From the NCBI RefSeq assembly GCF_019803445.1, contig NZ_CP081844.1:3360501-3424500 (forward strand): a stretch of 64,000 nt of DNA, read 5' to 3'. Below are positions 48,242 through 58,044 of this stretch, piece by piece. Every line of letters begins with the position of its first letter. The first letter of the stretch is position 1. A program made the position numbers and the translations under genes. The notes under the pieces are model-generated. The model did no database searches. It was not told the origin of the DNA and was given only the letters and a program-made list of their open reading frames with translations. The stretch is from Caenibius sp. WL. GTDB taxonomy: Bacteria; Pseudomonadota; Alphaproteobacteria; Sphingomonadales; Sphingomonadaceae.

Positions 48242-49135
48242 ATGCACAACTTCCCCGAACCGGCCACGATCCTGGTCGAACAGATGACCGCAGCCGCAGC
48301 CGCCGACCCCGCGCGGACCATCGCATTTCAGGGCGCGCCGGGCGCCAATTCACATCGTGCCGCGCTCGATTTCGATCCCGATTGCCTGCCTCTGCCCTGC
48401 TTCGCATTCGAAGATGCGCTTGACGCGGTAAAGACCGGCCAGGCCGGATCGGCGATCATCCCGATCGAGAATTCGCAGCACGGCCGGGTGGCGGATATCC
48501 ACTTCCTCCTCCCGGAAAGCGGGCTGTCGATCATCGGCGAATATTTCCTGCCGATTTCCTATGCCGTGATGGGGCTGGGCACCGGCCCGTTCGAAGCCGC
48601 CTACAGCCATCCGCAGGCGCTGGGCCAGACGCGGCGATACCTGCGCGAACGCAATATCATCCCGATGGCCTATGCCGACACGGCGGGCGCGGCCGCGCTG
48701 GTGAAGGAAATGGGCGATCCCCGCGCCTGCGCCATCGCGCCGAGCATCGCCGCCGAACTCTATGGCCTGACCATCGCGGAGCAGGAAATCGCCGACGCGC
48801 AGGACAACACCACCCGATTCGTCGTGCTGGCGCGCGAACCGCTCGACCCGGCCAGCCTGGCGGGCAAACCGGCGATGACGACGTTCGTTTTCGAAGTGAA
48901 GAACATCCCGGCCGCGCTTTACAAGGCGCTCGGCGGCTTTGCGACCAACGGCGTCAACATGACCAAGCTGGAAAGCTACCAGAAGGGCGCCAGCTTTTCG
49001 GCGACGATGTTCTACGCCGATATCGTCGGCGCGCCGGGCGATCCGGCGCTGGACCGCGCGGTGGAAGAATTGGCCTTTCATAGCAAGGAACTGCGCATTC
49101 TCGGCTCTTACCCGCAAGCCCGCGCGCGCGGGTAA
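48242..49135 (+). CDS. pheA: Prephenate dehydratase
   Basis: A 297-residue monofunctional prephenate dehydratase converting prephenate to phenylpyruvate in phenylalanine synthesis. Seen: TIAFQGAPGANSHRAA near residue 25, IIPIENSQHGRVADIH near 75, DNTTRFVVLAR (catalytic TTRF) near 195, and an ACT domain after 215 with NMTKLESYQKGASFSATMFY (Phe-binding ESRP-equivalent). ATG 48242 is the first in frame; ATG 48287 is an alternative. Neither has a strong ribosome site. Confidence 0.93.
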   Translation: MHNFPEPATILVEQMTAAAAADPARTIAFQGAPGANSHRAALDFDPDCLPLPCFAFEDALDAVKTGQAGSAIIPIENSQHGRVADIHFLLPESGLSIIGEYFLPISYAVMGLGTGPFEAAYSHPQALGQTRRYLRERNIIPMAYADTAGAAALVKEMGDPRACAIAPSIAAELYGLTIAEQEIADAQDNTTRFVVLAREPLDPASLAGKPAMTTFVFEVKNIPAALYKALGGFATNGVNMTKLESYQKGASFSATMFYADIVGAPGDPALDRAVEELAFHSKELRILGSYPQARARG

Positions 49136-49146
49136 GCGCGATTGGG

Positions 49147-49851
49147 TTGCAAGGGTTGGCCAGCCATGCCACGACGCCAGACGTGACGACGGGATCCAAC
49201 GCCACGCAAGCTGCGAAACACTGGGAAGCGATACGCGCGGACCCCAGCATCCAGTTCGCCCCGCCCCCGCCTGCGGCGGCGCCCAAGCAGCCCGAGGTGC
49301 CCGAATGGCTGAAAAGCCTTGGCGAATGGCTGGGGGACTGGCTCGGCCCCGTCGGCCGATGGCTGGCGATGAACTGGCCTGTCCTGAAATGGGTGCTGAT
49401 CGGGATTGCGGTGCTGTGCCTCGCGCTGGTCGCCTGGCATCTGCTCAAGCCATTGCTGGACTGGCGCCCCAGAGGCCGGAACGAGGCCCCCGAATGGACG
49501 CCCGATCATGACGAGGCACTGGCCCTGCTGGAAGATGCCGATGCGCTGGCCGCCGCCGGGCGCTTCGACGAAGCGACGCACCTGCTGCTGATTCGCAGCG
49601 TCGGCCAGATTCGCGCGGCGCGGCCCGATTGGCTCGAACCGTCCAGCACCGCGCGGGAAATCGCCGCGCTGCCCAGCCTGCCCGAGCGGGCGCGCGCGGC
49701 ATTCGGCACGATTGCCGAGCGCGTGGAACGCAGCCTGTTCGCCCTGCGCAAGCTGGAAGCGGAAGATTGGCACGCGGCCCGCGCCGCCTATGCCGATTTC
49801 GCGCTGGCCCGGATCGACGGCGCCCGGCTGGACGGGAGCATCGCGCGATGA
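49147..49851 (+). CDS. DUF4129 domain membrane protein
   Basis: A 234-residue protein: Pro/Ala-rich segment (residues 38-50), one membrane helix near 80-100 (VLKWVLIGIAVLCLALVAW), then a helical DUF4129-like domain (LEDADALAAAGRFDEATHLL, WLEPSSTAREIAAL). The start is uncertain (TTG 49147 or an internal GTG at 49183). It opens a coupled cluster with DUF4350, MoxR, DUF58, SpoIIM-like and RDD genes; the ATGA overlap with the next gene is clear. Confidence 0.78.
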   Translation: MQGLASHATTPDVTTGSNATQAAKHWEAIRADPSIQFAPPPPAAAPKQPEVPEWLKSLGEWLGDWLGPVGRWLAMNWPVLKWVLIGIAVLCLALVAWHLLKPLLDWRPRGRNEAPEWTPDHDEALALLEDADALAAAGRFDEATHLLLIRSVGQIRAARPDWLEPSSTAREIAALPSLPERARAAFGTIAERVERSLFALRKLEAEDWHAARAAYADFALARIDGARLDGSIAR

Positions 49852-51128
49852 ACGCCCGCAGCGCCAGCCCCTTTACGCCGCGCACCGTGCTCGGCCTCCT
49901 GCTGTTCGGCGCGCTGGCATTCGTGCTCACGCTCTATTTCATCGGCATCGATGAAACGGGCGCGAACACCAACAACGGCGGCGGCCACGGCGCGGGCAAG
50001 GGGCTCAACGGCTTCGCCGCACTGGTGAAACTGGCGGAACTGAACGGCAATGCGACCACACTGGTCCGCAACGAAGGGCAACTGCGCAGCGGCGGCCTGC
50101 TCGTGCTCACCCCGCCGCACGAAGCCAAGCCGGAAGACCTGGCCGAAATCGTCAACGGCCGCCGCTATATCGGGCCGACTCTCATCGTCGTGCCCAAATG
50201 GCAGGCCCTGCCAGTGGGCAAGGATCGCAAGAACGTCAAACCGGGCTGGGTCGAACTCCATAGCCCCAAGCCCCCGTCATGGCCGGGCTTTGCCGACGAA
50301 ATCACGCTCCGCATGGACGATATCCGCCTCTGGCGCGGCGCGGGGCAGGAGAGCGCTCTGCCGGCGCACCGGTCCGTCCAGTCGGGCGCCGCAGACAATC
50401 TGGTGCCGCTTGTCACCGATGGCGATGGCGCGCGCATTCTCGCAGGGTATCTGGCCGACGACGGGCGTTATCCCGCGCTCAACGAACTGGCCGGGTTCGA
50501 TCCCGCGCTCGGCGGGGATGACGAAGGGCTCTATCCCGTGATTTTCGTGTTCGAGCCCGACCTGCTCGACAATTACGGCATGGCCCATCGCCCCAATGCC
50601 CTGATGGCCACGCGGCTGATTGACGCCGCGCTCCACGATGCCCCGCCCACGGTCGCGTTCGATCTGACGCAGAACGGGCTGGGCCGTTCGATGAATCTGC
50701 TGACGCTGGCGGTCACGCCGCCGTTCCTAGCGGCGACCCTGTGCCTGATCATTGCCGCCATCGTGGTCGGCTGGCGGGCGCTGCGCCGGTTCGGCCCACC
50801 GCTGGCGGAAAGCCGTGCGATCGCGTTCGGCAAGCGGCAACTGGTGCGCAATTCCGCCGGATTCATCCGCCGCACCGGGCGCCTCAATTTGCTAGGCCCA
50901 CCCTACGCCCAGTTGATGCGCAGGCGGATCGCCCGTGCGCTCGGCCTCACCTGGCAGGAAGACAGCGCCGCGATGGACAGCCGGATCGAAACCGCGCTGG
51001 CCGCGCGGGGCGGCACCCCTGCCCCCTTCTCAGCGATGACCGGAAAGCTCGGCCAGGCGCGCAAGGAACACGAATTGCTGCGCGCTGCCGAAGCGCTCAA
51101 ACAGATTGAAAGGATGCTCGGCAAATGA
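49848..51128 (+). CDS. DUF4350 domain membrane protein
   Basis: A 426-residue protein with an N-terminal helix (TVLGLLLFGALAFVLTLYFI), a periplasmic Rossmann-like DUF4350 domain (GLNGFAALVKLAELNGNATT, GGLLVLTPPHEAKPEDL), and a second helix near 300 (FLAATLCLIIAAIVVGWRAL) before a cytoplasmic tail (LLRAAEALKQIERML). Overlaps by ATGA with genes on both sides. In this conserved cluster it accompanies MoxR and DUF58; its role is unknown. Confidence 0.8.
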   Translation: MNARSASPFTPRTVLGLLLFGALAFVLTLYFIGIDETGANTNNGGGHGAGKGLNGFAALVKLAELNGNATTLVRNEGQLRSGGLLVLTPPHEAKPEDLAEIVNGRRYIGPTLIVVPKWQALPVGKDRKNVKPGWVELHSPKPPSWPGFADEITLRMDDIRLWRGAGQESALPAHRSVQSGAADNLVPLVTDGDGARILAGYLADDGRYPALNELAGFDPALGGDDEGLYPVIFVFEPDLLDNYGMAHRPNALMATRLIDAALHDAPPTVAFDLTQNGLGRSMNLLTLAVTPPFLAATLCLIIAAIVVGWRALRRFGPPLAESRAIAFGKRQLVRNSAGFIRRTGRLNLLGPPYAQLMRRRIARALGLTWQEDSAAMDSRIETALAARGGTPAPFSAMTGKLGQARKEHELLRAAEALKQIERMLGK

Positions 51129-52087
51129 CCATGACTCTTGATGAGCTGCGCGGGCTCACCGATGCCATTCGCGCGGAAGTGGGCAAGGCTGTGATCGGCC
51201 AGCAGGATGTGCTGGACCATCTGCTGATCGCACTGGTCAGCCACGGCCATATCCTGCTCGAAGGCCCGCCGGGCGTGGCCAAGACGTTCATCGCCCAATG
51301 CTTCGCCCGCACGCTGGGGCTGGATTACGGCCGTATCCAGTTCACCCCCGATCTGCTGCCGGGCGATATCCTCGGTTCCAACCTGTTCAATTTCCAGACC
51401 AGCCAGTTCACGCTGACGCGCGGGCCGATCTTCTGCGAACTGCTGCTGGCCGACGAAATCAACCGCACCCCGCCCAAGACACAGGCCGCGCTGCTCGAAG
51501 CGATGCAGGAACGCAGCGTCACGCTGGACGGCGAACGCCATGCCCTGCCCGAACGCTTCCTGGTGGTGGCGACGGAAAACCCGATCGAGAATCAGGGCGT
51601 CTATCCCCTGCCCGAAGCGCAGCTCGACCGGTTCCTGTTCAAACTGCTGGTGCCCTATCCCAGCGCGGAGGAGGAAGCCGCCATCGTCGCGCGGTTCGGC
51701 GAACATGGCGGGCCTGCCCGGCCCGAGGATTTCGGCGTCGGCCCGGTGACCAACGCCGCCGCGCTGGCCGATGCGGTGCAGGCGGTGAAAGCCGTGACCA
51801 TCGCCCCGGATATCATCGATTATGTCGTTCGGCTGGTGCGCGCCACCCGCGAAAGCGCCGATCTGGCCAGCGGGGCCAGCCCCCGCGCGGCGGTGATGCT
51901 GGCCAATGCCGCGCGCAGCCGCGCCGCGCTGCAAGGGCGCGACTATGTCCTGCCCGATGACGTGAAAGCGCTGGCCACCGCCGTGCTGCGCCATCGCCTG
52001 CTGCTGTCGCCCGCGGCCGAAATCGAAGGCAAGCAGATCGAAGTGCTGGTCGCCGAACTGATCGAACGCACCGAAGCGCCGCGCTGA
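51125..52087 (+). CDS. MoxR family AAA+ ATPase
   Basis: A 320-residue MoxR ATPase: Walker A GPPGVAKTFIAQ near residue 45, Walker B LLLADEINRTPPKTQAALLE near 110, sensor 1 VVATENPIENQGVYPLPEAQ near 145, and the C-terminal lid with ASPRAAVMLANAARSRA. MoxR proteins act as chaperones, usually with von Willebrand/DUF58 partners such as the next gene. Coupled by ATGA to the DUF4350 gene. Confidence 0.95.
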   Translation: MTMTLDELRGLTDAIRAEVGKAVIGQQDVLDHLLIALVSHGHILLEGPPGVAKTFIAQCFARTLGLDYGRIQFTPDLLPGDILGSNLFNFQTSQFTLTRGPIFCELLLADEINRTPPKTQAALLEAMQERSVTLDGERHALPERFLVVATENPIENQGVYPLPEAQLDRFLFKLLVPYPSAEEEAAIVARFGEHGGPARPEDFGVGPVTNAAALADAVQAVKAVTIAPDIIDYVVRLVRATRESADLASGASPRAAVMLANAARSRAALQGRDYVLPDDVKALATAVLRHRLLLSPAAEIEGKQIEVLVAELIERTEAPR

Positions 52088-52106
52088 GACTGGCCTGCAC
52101 CGCGTC

Positions 52107-53426
52107 ATGATCGTTCCCACCGCCCGCACCGCCACGCTCGCGGCCCTCGCCGCGCCGCTCGCGCTGGTCGTCGCGGCGGCGGCGCCCGGCGCATGGGTGC
52201 TGGTGCCCGCGGCAGGCATGGCGCTGCTCATCCTCGTTCTGCTCGACGGGCTGATGGCCGGCCGCCTGCGGGATATCACGCTCACCGTGCCCGCCGATGC
52301 CGAAGTGGGCGAGCCTCTGCCGATCACCGTGCTGGCCGAAATCGCCGGGCGGCGAGGCGGCGGGGCGCCGCAAGCTTCCATCCAATGTGATCCGCGCCTT
52401 GCCACAGGCGGGCGGGCCGATCTCGCGCTGAATGACGGTGTTTCCGGCGAGCGTTGGCGCGGGGTGGCCCAAGTGATCCCCAGCCGCCGGGGCACGGGCG
52501 CGGTCGAACGGCTGTGGCTGCGCTGGCCCGGGCCGCTTGGCCTCGCCAGCCAGCAGATAAGCCGCGAACTGGGCGATCAGGTGCGGATATGGCCCGATCT
52601 TTCCCCCGTGCGCTCGCCCGCGTTGCAGGTGTTCCTGCGCGATGCGCAGTTCGGCCTGATCGCCCGGCGCATCCGCGGCGAAGGCAGCCAGTTCGAATCG
52701 CTGGCCGAATACGAACCGGGCATGGACCGGCGGCGCATCGACTGGAAGACCAGCGCCCGGCAGACCCGGCTGTTCGCCCGCGAATTCGAAAGCGAACGCA
52801 ACAATCCCATCGTCTTCGCCTTCGATTGCGGGCAGGCGATGTGCGAACCGATCGACGGCCTGCCCCGGATCGACCGGGCGGTGTCCGCCGCGCTGACCGC
52901 ATCCTATGTCGCGCTCAAAGGCGGGGATCGCGTCGCGCTGTTCGGGTTCGCCCGGCAGGTGGAACTGATGACCCCGTTCGTCACCGATGCGCGGGCCTTC
53001 CATCGGTTGCAGAGCGCGGCGGCAGGGCTGGACTATCACGCGCAGGAGCCCAATTTCACACTGGCGCTGGCCACCTTGTCCGCCCGGCTCGAACGGCGTT
53101 CGATGATCGTGCTGTTTTCCGACTTTTCCGATCCCACCAGCGCCGAACTGATGATCGAAAGCGTCAGCCGCCTGGTCCAGCGCCACGTGGTGCTGTTCGT
53201 CACTATGGACGATGCGGAACTCGATGCGATGGCGGCGGCCGATCCGGCCGATCTCGCCAGGCTGGCCGAAGCGGTCAGCGCCGATACCTTGGCCCGGCAG
53301 CGTGCGCTGGTCCTGCAACGGCTGCGCCAGTTGGGGGTCGATGTGATCGAAGCGCCGTGGGACAAGATCGGCTATCGCCTGATCGACCGCTATCTCGCCA
53401 TCAAGCGCGCGGGGATTATCGGATGA
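52107..53426 (+). CDS. DUF58 domain membrane protein
   Basis: A 439-residue protein: two N-terminal hydrophobic stretches (AALAAPLALVVAAAAPGAW and LVPAAGMALLILVLL), then the DUF58 core EYEPGMDRRRIDWKTSARQT near residue 210, and a von Willebrand A-like C-terminal part (VIVFAFDCGQAM-type strand near 235, MIVLFSDFSDPTSAEL near 335). It partners with MoxR; cell-envelope maintenance is the usual inference. Confidence 0.88.
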   Translation: MIVPTARTATLAALAAPLALVVAAAAPGAWVLVPAAGMALLILVLLDGLMAGRLRDITLTVPADAEVGEPLPITVLAEIAGRRGGGAPQASIQCDPRLATGGRADLALNDGVSGERWRGVAQVIPSRRGTGAVERLWLRWPGPLGLASQQISRELGDQVRIWPDLSPVRSPALQVFLRDAQFGLIARRIRGEGSQFESLAEYEPGMDRRRIDWKTSARQTRLFAREFESERNNPIVFAFDCGQAMCEPIDGLPRIDRAVSAALTASYVALKGGDRVALFGFARQVELMTPFVTDARAFHRLQSAAAGLDYHAQEPNFTLALATLSARLERRSMIVLFSDFSDPTSAELMIESVSRLVQRHVVLFVTMDDAELDAMAAADPADLARLAEAVSADTLARQRALVLQRLRQLGVDVIEAPWDKIGYRLIDRYLAIKRAGIIG

Positions 53427-53448
53427 CTTCTGACAGGAGCCAAGACTC

Positions 53449-54513
53449 ATGGCGCTGATCCCGCGTTTTGGCCGCAAAACGGTCGAATCCCCGCCCGATA
53501 TCGCAGCCGCCGCCTTGCGGTCCGACCGGTTCCGGCTGGAACGCGAAGGCGACTGGAAACGGCTGGAAACCATCGTGTCGCGGATGGAATCGGGCCGCCT
53601 GCGCAAACTGTCCGACGATGACGTGATCGCTCTGCCCGCGCTTTATCGCACGGCCGCGTCCAGTCTGGCCGTCGCCCGCGAAACCACGCTGGATGCAGCC
53701 ACGCTGGCCTATCTCGAAGGGCTGGTGCAACGCGCCTGGTTCCAGGTCTATGGCCCGCGCACCAGCTTCCTCGGCTGGCTGCGCCGGTTCCTCGGCGGCG
53801 GGTGGAGCGCCAGCGTGCGCGCCATCGGCCCCGATATCCTGATCGCGCTGGCCGCGATGATCGCCGGTACGATCGTCGGCTGGCTGCTCGTCTCATCGGA
53901 TGTCCAGTGGTATCACGCGCTGGTGCCGGGCGAATACGGCGGCGAACGCGCACCCGGCGCTTCGGTCGAGGCGCTGCGCGGCACCCTGTTCGACAAGCCG
54001 GAGGGGGCCAGTGGCCTGTCGGCCTTCGCGGCCTATCTGTTCAGCAACAACGCACAGGTGTCGATTCTCGCCTTTTCGCTCGGCTTCGCGTTCGGCGTGC
54101 CGTCGATCTTGCTGCTGATCCACAATATGGCGCTGCTCGGCGCGATGCTGTGGCTCTATCACGATGCCGGGCTGCTGGTGGATTTTATCGCCTGGCTGTC
54201 CGTCCACGGCACGACCGAACTGTTCGCGATTCTGCTGGCCGGCGGCGCGGGCATCCATATCGGCCGTTCCATGGCCTTTCCCGGCAACCGCTCCATCCTT
54301 TCGGCCGCGGCTGAAAGCGGGCGCCGCGCCGCGCAGGTGATGAGCGGGGTCATCATCATGCTGATGATCGCCGCCGTGCTCGAAGGGTTCGCCCGCCAAC
54401 TGGTCACCGATACCGGCAGCCGCTTCATCATCGGCGGTTTCATGCTGGCGGTGTGGCTGGCCTACTTCCTGCTGGTTGGCCGCCGCCTGCCCCCCGCGCG
54501 CGGTGAGAGCTGA
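53449..54513 (+). CDS. SpoIIM-like multi-pass membrane protein
   Basis: A 354-residue protein. The N-terminal 115 residues are cytoplasmic and helical (LEREGDWKRLETIVSRMESG). About five membrane segments follow from residue 120 (ILIALAAMIAGTIVGWLLV, VSILAFSLGFAFGVPSILLL, GVIIMLMIAAVLEGF, FIIGGFMLAVWLAYFLLVG). The HGTTELFAILLAGGAGIHIG motif is typical of the stage II sporulation protein M family, which occurs widely in non-sporulating bacteria beside MoxR/DUF58 and RDD genes. Confidence 0.88.
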   Translation: MALIPRFGRKTVESPPDIAAAALRSDRFRLEREGDWKRLETIVSRMESGRLRKLSDDDVIALPALYRTAASSLAVARETTLDAATLAYLEGLVQRAWFQVYGPRTSFLGWLRRFLGGGWSASVRAIGPDILIALAAMIAGTIVGWLLVSSDVQWYHALVPGEYGGERAPGASVEALRGTLFDKPEGASGLSAFAAYLFSNNAQVSILAFSLGFAFGVPSILLLIHNMALLGAMLWLYHDAGLLVDFIAWLSVHGTTELFAILLAGGAGIHIGRSMAFPGNRSILSAAAESGRRAAQVMSGVIIMLMIAAVLEGFARQLVTDTGSRFIIGGFMLAVWLAYFLLVGRRLPPARGES

Positions 54514-54515
54514 CC

Positions 54516-55433
54516 ATGGCCACCGCTTCCTCCTATCTCGCGGCGCAGGCCCGGCGGCGGCGCGAACTGATCACGCCCGAAGGGCTGAGCCTGTCACTGA
54601 CCGTGGCCGGGCGCGGCGCCCGCTTCGGCGCGTTGATGATCGACTACATCATCATCAACGTGATCCTGATCGTGCTGACAGGCTTCCTGCTCTACCTCGC
54701 GTTCGGGGTTATCGGGCTGGACCGGGTGAGCGACCCGGAATCCGCGTTTCAGTCGCTGGAATTCCTCGCGGTGGTCTGGCTCATCGCGATGTTCGTGTTC
54801 CGCTATGCCTATTTCCTCTATTTCGAGATCGGCCCGCGCGGGGCGACCTGGGGCAAGCGGATGCTGGGCATCCGCATCGCGGCGCGCGATGGCGGGCGGC
54901 TGACGGCGGAGGCGGTGATCGCGCGCAATCTGCTGCGCGATATCGAACTGTTCCTGCCGCTGGTGATGATCGCCGGGGCGCAGAGCGGCGACAGCGGGCT
55001 GGCGGGGATGGCGGCGGCGGCGTGGTTCGCCGTTTTCATGCTGTTCCCCTTCTTCAACAAGGACACGCTGCGCGCGGGCGATCTGATCGCCGGAACCTGG
55101 GTGGTGGAAGCACCCCGGCGAAGGCTGGCGCAGACCATGTCGGTCAGCGAAGCCGCGCGCGGAACCTCGCAGGCGACAGGGGCGAAATACCATTTCGGCG
55201 AAGCGGAACTGTCCGTTTACGGGGAATACGAATTGCAGACGCTGGAACGCGTCCTGCGCGACAATCAGCCCGAATCCATCGTGACCGTGGCCGAAACCAT
55301 TTGCGCCAAGATCGGATGGAGCGCAGGACAAGGGGACGAACGCGCTTTCCTCGAAGCCTACTACACGCAGTTGCGGGCCCGGCTGGAGCGCGACATGCGC
55401 TTCGGCAAACGCAAGGCCGACAAGAATTCCTGA
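54516..55433 (+). CDS. RDD family membrane protein
   Basis: A 305-residue protein with the RDD signature ARFGALMIDYIIINVILI near residue 35, FRYAYFLYFEIGPRGATWGKRMLGIRIAARDG near 95-125 (shown in part: GPRGATWGKRMLGIRI) and NLLRDIELFLP near 140. Membrane part ends near residue 195; a soluble 100-residue tail follows. Start ATG 54516, 2 nt after the SpoIIM-like gene. RDD proteins are of unknown or transport-like function. Confidence 0.88.
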   Translation: MATASSYLAAQARRRRELITPEGLSLSLTVAGRGARFGALMIDYIIINVILIVLTGFLLYLAFGVIGLDRVSDPESAFQSLEFLAVVWLIAMFVFRYAYFLYFEIGPRGATWGKRMLGIRIAARDGGRLTAEAVIARNLLRDIELFLPLVMIAGAQSGDSGLAGMAAAAWFAVFMLFPFFNKDTLRAGDLIAGTWVVEAPRRRLAQTMSVSEAARGTSQATGAKYHFGEAELSVYGEYELQTLERVLRDNQPESIVTVAETICAKIGWSAGQGDERAFLEAYYTQLRARLERDMRFGKRKADKNS

Positions 55434-55442
55434 GGCACTGAC

Positions 55443-56339
55443 ATGATCGAGATAAACCGCCGCAACGCCATGCTCAGCCTTGCCGCGCTGGGCCTGTCCG
55501 CATGCATGCGGGTGGAAGACGATCTCGATTGGCGCCAGCGGCTGCGCGACATCGAACGGGCGGCGGGCGGCACGCTCGGGGCCTATCTGCTGGACACCGC
55601 CAGCGGGCAGGGCATCGGCTGGCGGGAAGAGGAACGCTTCGCCCATTGTTCCTCTTTCAAGCTCTCGCTCGCCGCGCTGGCGCTCAGCCTGCAGGAACGG
55701 GGGGAACTCTCGCTGACCGAACCGATCGCCTATGGCGAGGCGGACCTGCTGCATCACTCCCCCGTCACCAGCGAACGGCTTGCCACGGGTAGCATGACGA
55801 TCGGCGAACTGGCGCAGGCCACGCTCGTCACCAGCGACAATGCCGCCGCCAATCTCCTGCTGCGCCGCTTCGGCGGAACCGAAGCGCTCACCGGGTTCTG
55901 GCGCAAGCTGGGCGACGATGTCAGCCGTCTCGACCGGTACGAGCCCGAACTGAACGATGTGCCGAAAGGCGAACTGCGCGATACCACCACGCCCATCGCC
56001 ATGGCCCAGACGCTCGCCCGGCTGCTGACCGGCAAAGTTCTGGGCGAAGCGGCGCGCGACACGCTGGAACGCTGGACGATGGAAGTGCAGACGGGCAGCA
56101 GGCGTCTGCGCGCCGGGCTTCCCGCCGGGTGGCGCGCGGGCGACAAGACGGGCACCGGCGTCAATCCCACCAACGCCACTTATGTCGATATCGGCTGGTT
56201 CGTGCCCCCTTCGGGCCGGACCATCGTCGTCACCGGCTATTTCCGCCCTTCCCGGATCATCGAACCGACAGACCCGGCGGCGGAGAAAGTGCTGGCCGAT
56301 CTGGGCGCCGTCGCCGCCGACTGGGCCCGGCGCGCCTGA
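55443..56339 (+). CDS. Class A beta-lactamase, predicted lipoprotein
   Basis: A 298-residue serine beta-lactamase. All class A elements are present: SSFK (SxxK, nucleophilic Ser near residue 71), SDN in LVTSDNAAANLLL near 130, the omega-loop Glu in RYEPELND near 168, and KTGTG in AGDKTGTGVNPTNA near 235. The signal peptide MLSLAALGLSAC-MR ends in a lipobox, so it is probably membrane-anchored. It sits 9 nt after the RDD gene in core chromosome. Substrate range cannot be read from sequence. Confidence 0.92.
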   Translation: MIEINRRNAMLSLAALGLSACMRVEDDLDWRQRLRDIERAAGGTLGAYLLDTASGQGIGWREEERFAHCSSFKLSLAALALSLQERGELSLTEPIAYGEADLLHHSPVTSERLATGSMTIGELAQATLVTSDNAAANLLLRRFGGTEALTGFWRKLGDDVSRLDRYEPELNDVPKGELRDTTTPIAMAQTLARLLTGKVLGEAARDTLERWTMEVQTGSRRLRAGLPAGWRAGDKTGTGVNPTNATYVDIGWFVPPSGRTIVVTGYFRPSRIIEPTDPAAEKVLADLGAVAADWARRA

Positions 56340-56341
56340 CC

Positions 56342-56857
56342 ATGATTCTTCGTGTCCCCGATGCCGCGGATATTCCGGCGCTGGCCAGGTTTGCGCGCAC
56401 ATCTTTTATCAGCAAGTTCGGCCATCTCTACCAGCCGGAAGACCTGACCGCATTTCTGCAGGAGGCATTCTCCGAAGCGGCCATCGCCGCCGAACTGGCC
56501 GATCCGCAGCGGCGCTACTGTCTGGCCGTGGACGAAGCCGGGCAGCTCGGCGGCTATTGCAAGATCGCGCTGGACACCGGGTTTCCCGATCATGTCCGCG
56601 GCCGCGTGCCGATGGAACTGAAACAGCTCTACACCGATCCCGAACGGACCGGGCAAGGCATCGGCGCCCTGCTGATGGATTGGGCGATGGCCCAATTCCG
56701 GGCCGAAGGGGGCGATGAAGTCCACCTTTCCGTGTGGAGCGAGAATTTCGGCGCGCAGCGTTTCTATGCCCGCTACGGCTTCACGAAAGTGGCCGATGTC
56801 GTTTTCATGGTGGGCAACCATCGCGATCACGACCTGCTTTACGCCCGGATGCTCTGA
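56342..56857 (+). CDS. GNAT family N-acetyltransferase
   Basis: A 171-residue acetyltransferase: N-terminal [20 protein letters not shown], the acetyl-CoA-binding motif A region [20 protein letters not shown] near residue 100, and motif [21 protein letters not shown] near 130. The substrate is unknown. It starts 2 nt after the beta-lactamase stop, so the two may be co-transcribed. Confidence 0.9.
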   Translation: MILRVPDAADIPALARFARTSFISKFGHLYQPEDLTAFLQEAFSEAAIAAELADPQRRYCLAVDEAGQLGGYCKIALDTGFPDHVRGRVPMELKQLYTDPERTGQGIGALLMDWAMAQFRAEGGDEVHLSVWSENFGAQRFYARYGFTKVADVVFMVGNHRDHDLLYARML

Positions 56858-56907
56858 TTCCGTTTCGGTCATTGTCCGGCGGGCCCGAACCGCCTATATC
56901 GCGCGCC

Positions 56908-58041
56908 ATGTCTTCCGTACGCCCCTGGCGCGACATCATGCGCCGCGAAAGCCGCCAGATCATGGTCGGCAATGTGCCCGTCGGCGGCGATGCCCCGATC
57001 ACGGTCCAGACGATGACCAACACCCCGACATCGGACGCGGCGGCAACGATCGACCAGATCCGCCGGTGCGAAGATGCCGGGGCGGACCTGCTCCGCGTTT
57101 CCTGCCCGGACGAGGAAAGCACCGCCGCGTTCCGCGCCATCGCCCGCGCGGCGCGGGTGCCGCTGATCGCGGATATCCATTTCCACTACAAACGCGCGCT
57201 GGAAGCAGCCGATGCGGGCGCGGCGTGCCTGCGGATCAATCCCGGCAATATCGGCAGCAGCGACCGCGTGGCCGAAGTGGTGCGCGCGGCCAAGGCCAAC
57301 GGCTGCGCCATCCGGATCGGCGTCAACGCGGGCAGCCTGGAAAAGGACCTGCTGGAAAAGTACGGCGAACCCTGCCCCGAAGCGCTGGTCGAAAGCGCGC
57401 TCGACCATATCAAGCTGCTGCAGGATCACGATTTTCACGAATACAAGGTGGCGGTGAAAGCCAGCGACGTGTTTCTGGCCGTGGCCGCCTATCAGGGGCT
57501 GGCCGATGCGGTCGATTGCCCGCTCCACCTCGGCATCACCGAAGCGGGCGGCCTGATCGGCGGCACGGTGAAAAGCTCCATCGGCATCGGCAATCTGCTG
57601 TGGGCCGGCATCGGCGACACGATCCGTGTTTCGCTCTCGGCCGAACCGGAAGAAGAAGTGCGCGTCGGCTTCGAGATCCTCAAAAGCCTAGGGCTCAGGA
57701 CGCGCGGCGTGCGCGTCGTCTCCTGCCCGTCCTGCGCGCGGCAGGGTTTCGATGTGATCCGCACCGTGGCCGCGCTCGAAGAACGGCTGCAGCATATCAA
57801 GACCCCGCTTTCGCTCTCCGTCCTCGGCTGTGTGGTCAATGGGCCGGGCGAGGCGCGGGAAACCGATATCGGCATCACCGGCGGCGGCAACGGCAAGCAC
57901 ATGGTCTATCTCTCGGGCGTGACCGATCATCACGTGGAAAGCGAAGCCATGCTCGATCACATCGTCGCGCTGGTGGAAGCGAAAGCCGCCGAAATCGAAG
58001 CGCAGAGCGCGGGCGAACTGGCGGCGGCAGGCGCGGCATAA
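56908..58041 (+). CDS. ispG: 4-hydroxy-3-methylbut-2-enyl-diphosphate synthase
   Basis: A 377-residue IspG/GcpE enzyme of the MEP isoprenoid pathway, reducing MEcPP to HMBPP with a 4Fe-4S cluster. Seen: [20 protein letters not shown] near residue 32, [44 protein letters not shown], and the cluster ligands in [12 protein letters not shown] and [23 protein letters not shown] 56908 is the start; the MSSVRPW beginning is typical. It lies 3 nt before the EamA gene. Confidence 0.97.
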   Translation: MSSVRPWRDIMRRESRQIMVGNVPVGGDAPITVQTMTNTPTSDAAATIDQIRRCEDAGADLLRVSCPDEESTAAFRAIARAARVPLIADIHFHYKRALEAADAGAACLRINPGNIGSSDRVAEVVRAAKANGCAIRIGVNAGSLEKDLLEKYGEPCPEALVESALDHIKLLQDHDFHEYKVAVKASDVFLAVAAYQGLADAVDCPLHLGITEAGGLIGGTVKSSIGIGNLLWAGIGDTIRVSLSAEPEEEVRVGFEILKSLGLRTRGVRVVSCPSCARQGFDVIRTVAALEERLQHIKTPLSLSVLGCVVNGPGEARETDIGITGGGNGKHMVYLSGVTDHHVESEAMLDHIVALVEAKAAEIEAQSAGELAAAGAA

Positions 58042-58044
58042 GCC

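Noticed and set aside
54594-56402. A 602-codon leftward frame opposite the RDD and beta-lactamase genes.
   Set aside because: Runs across two well-supported genes on the other strand and shows no family motif.
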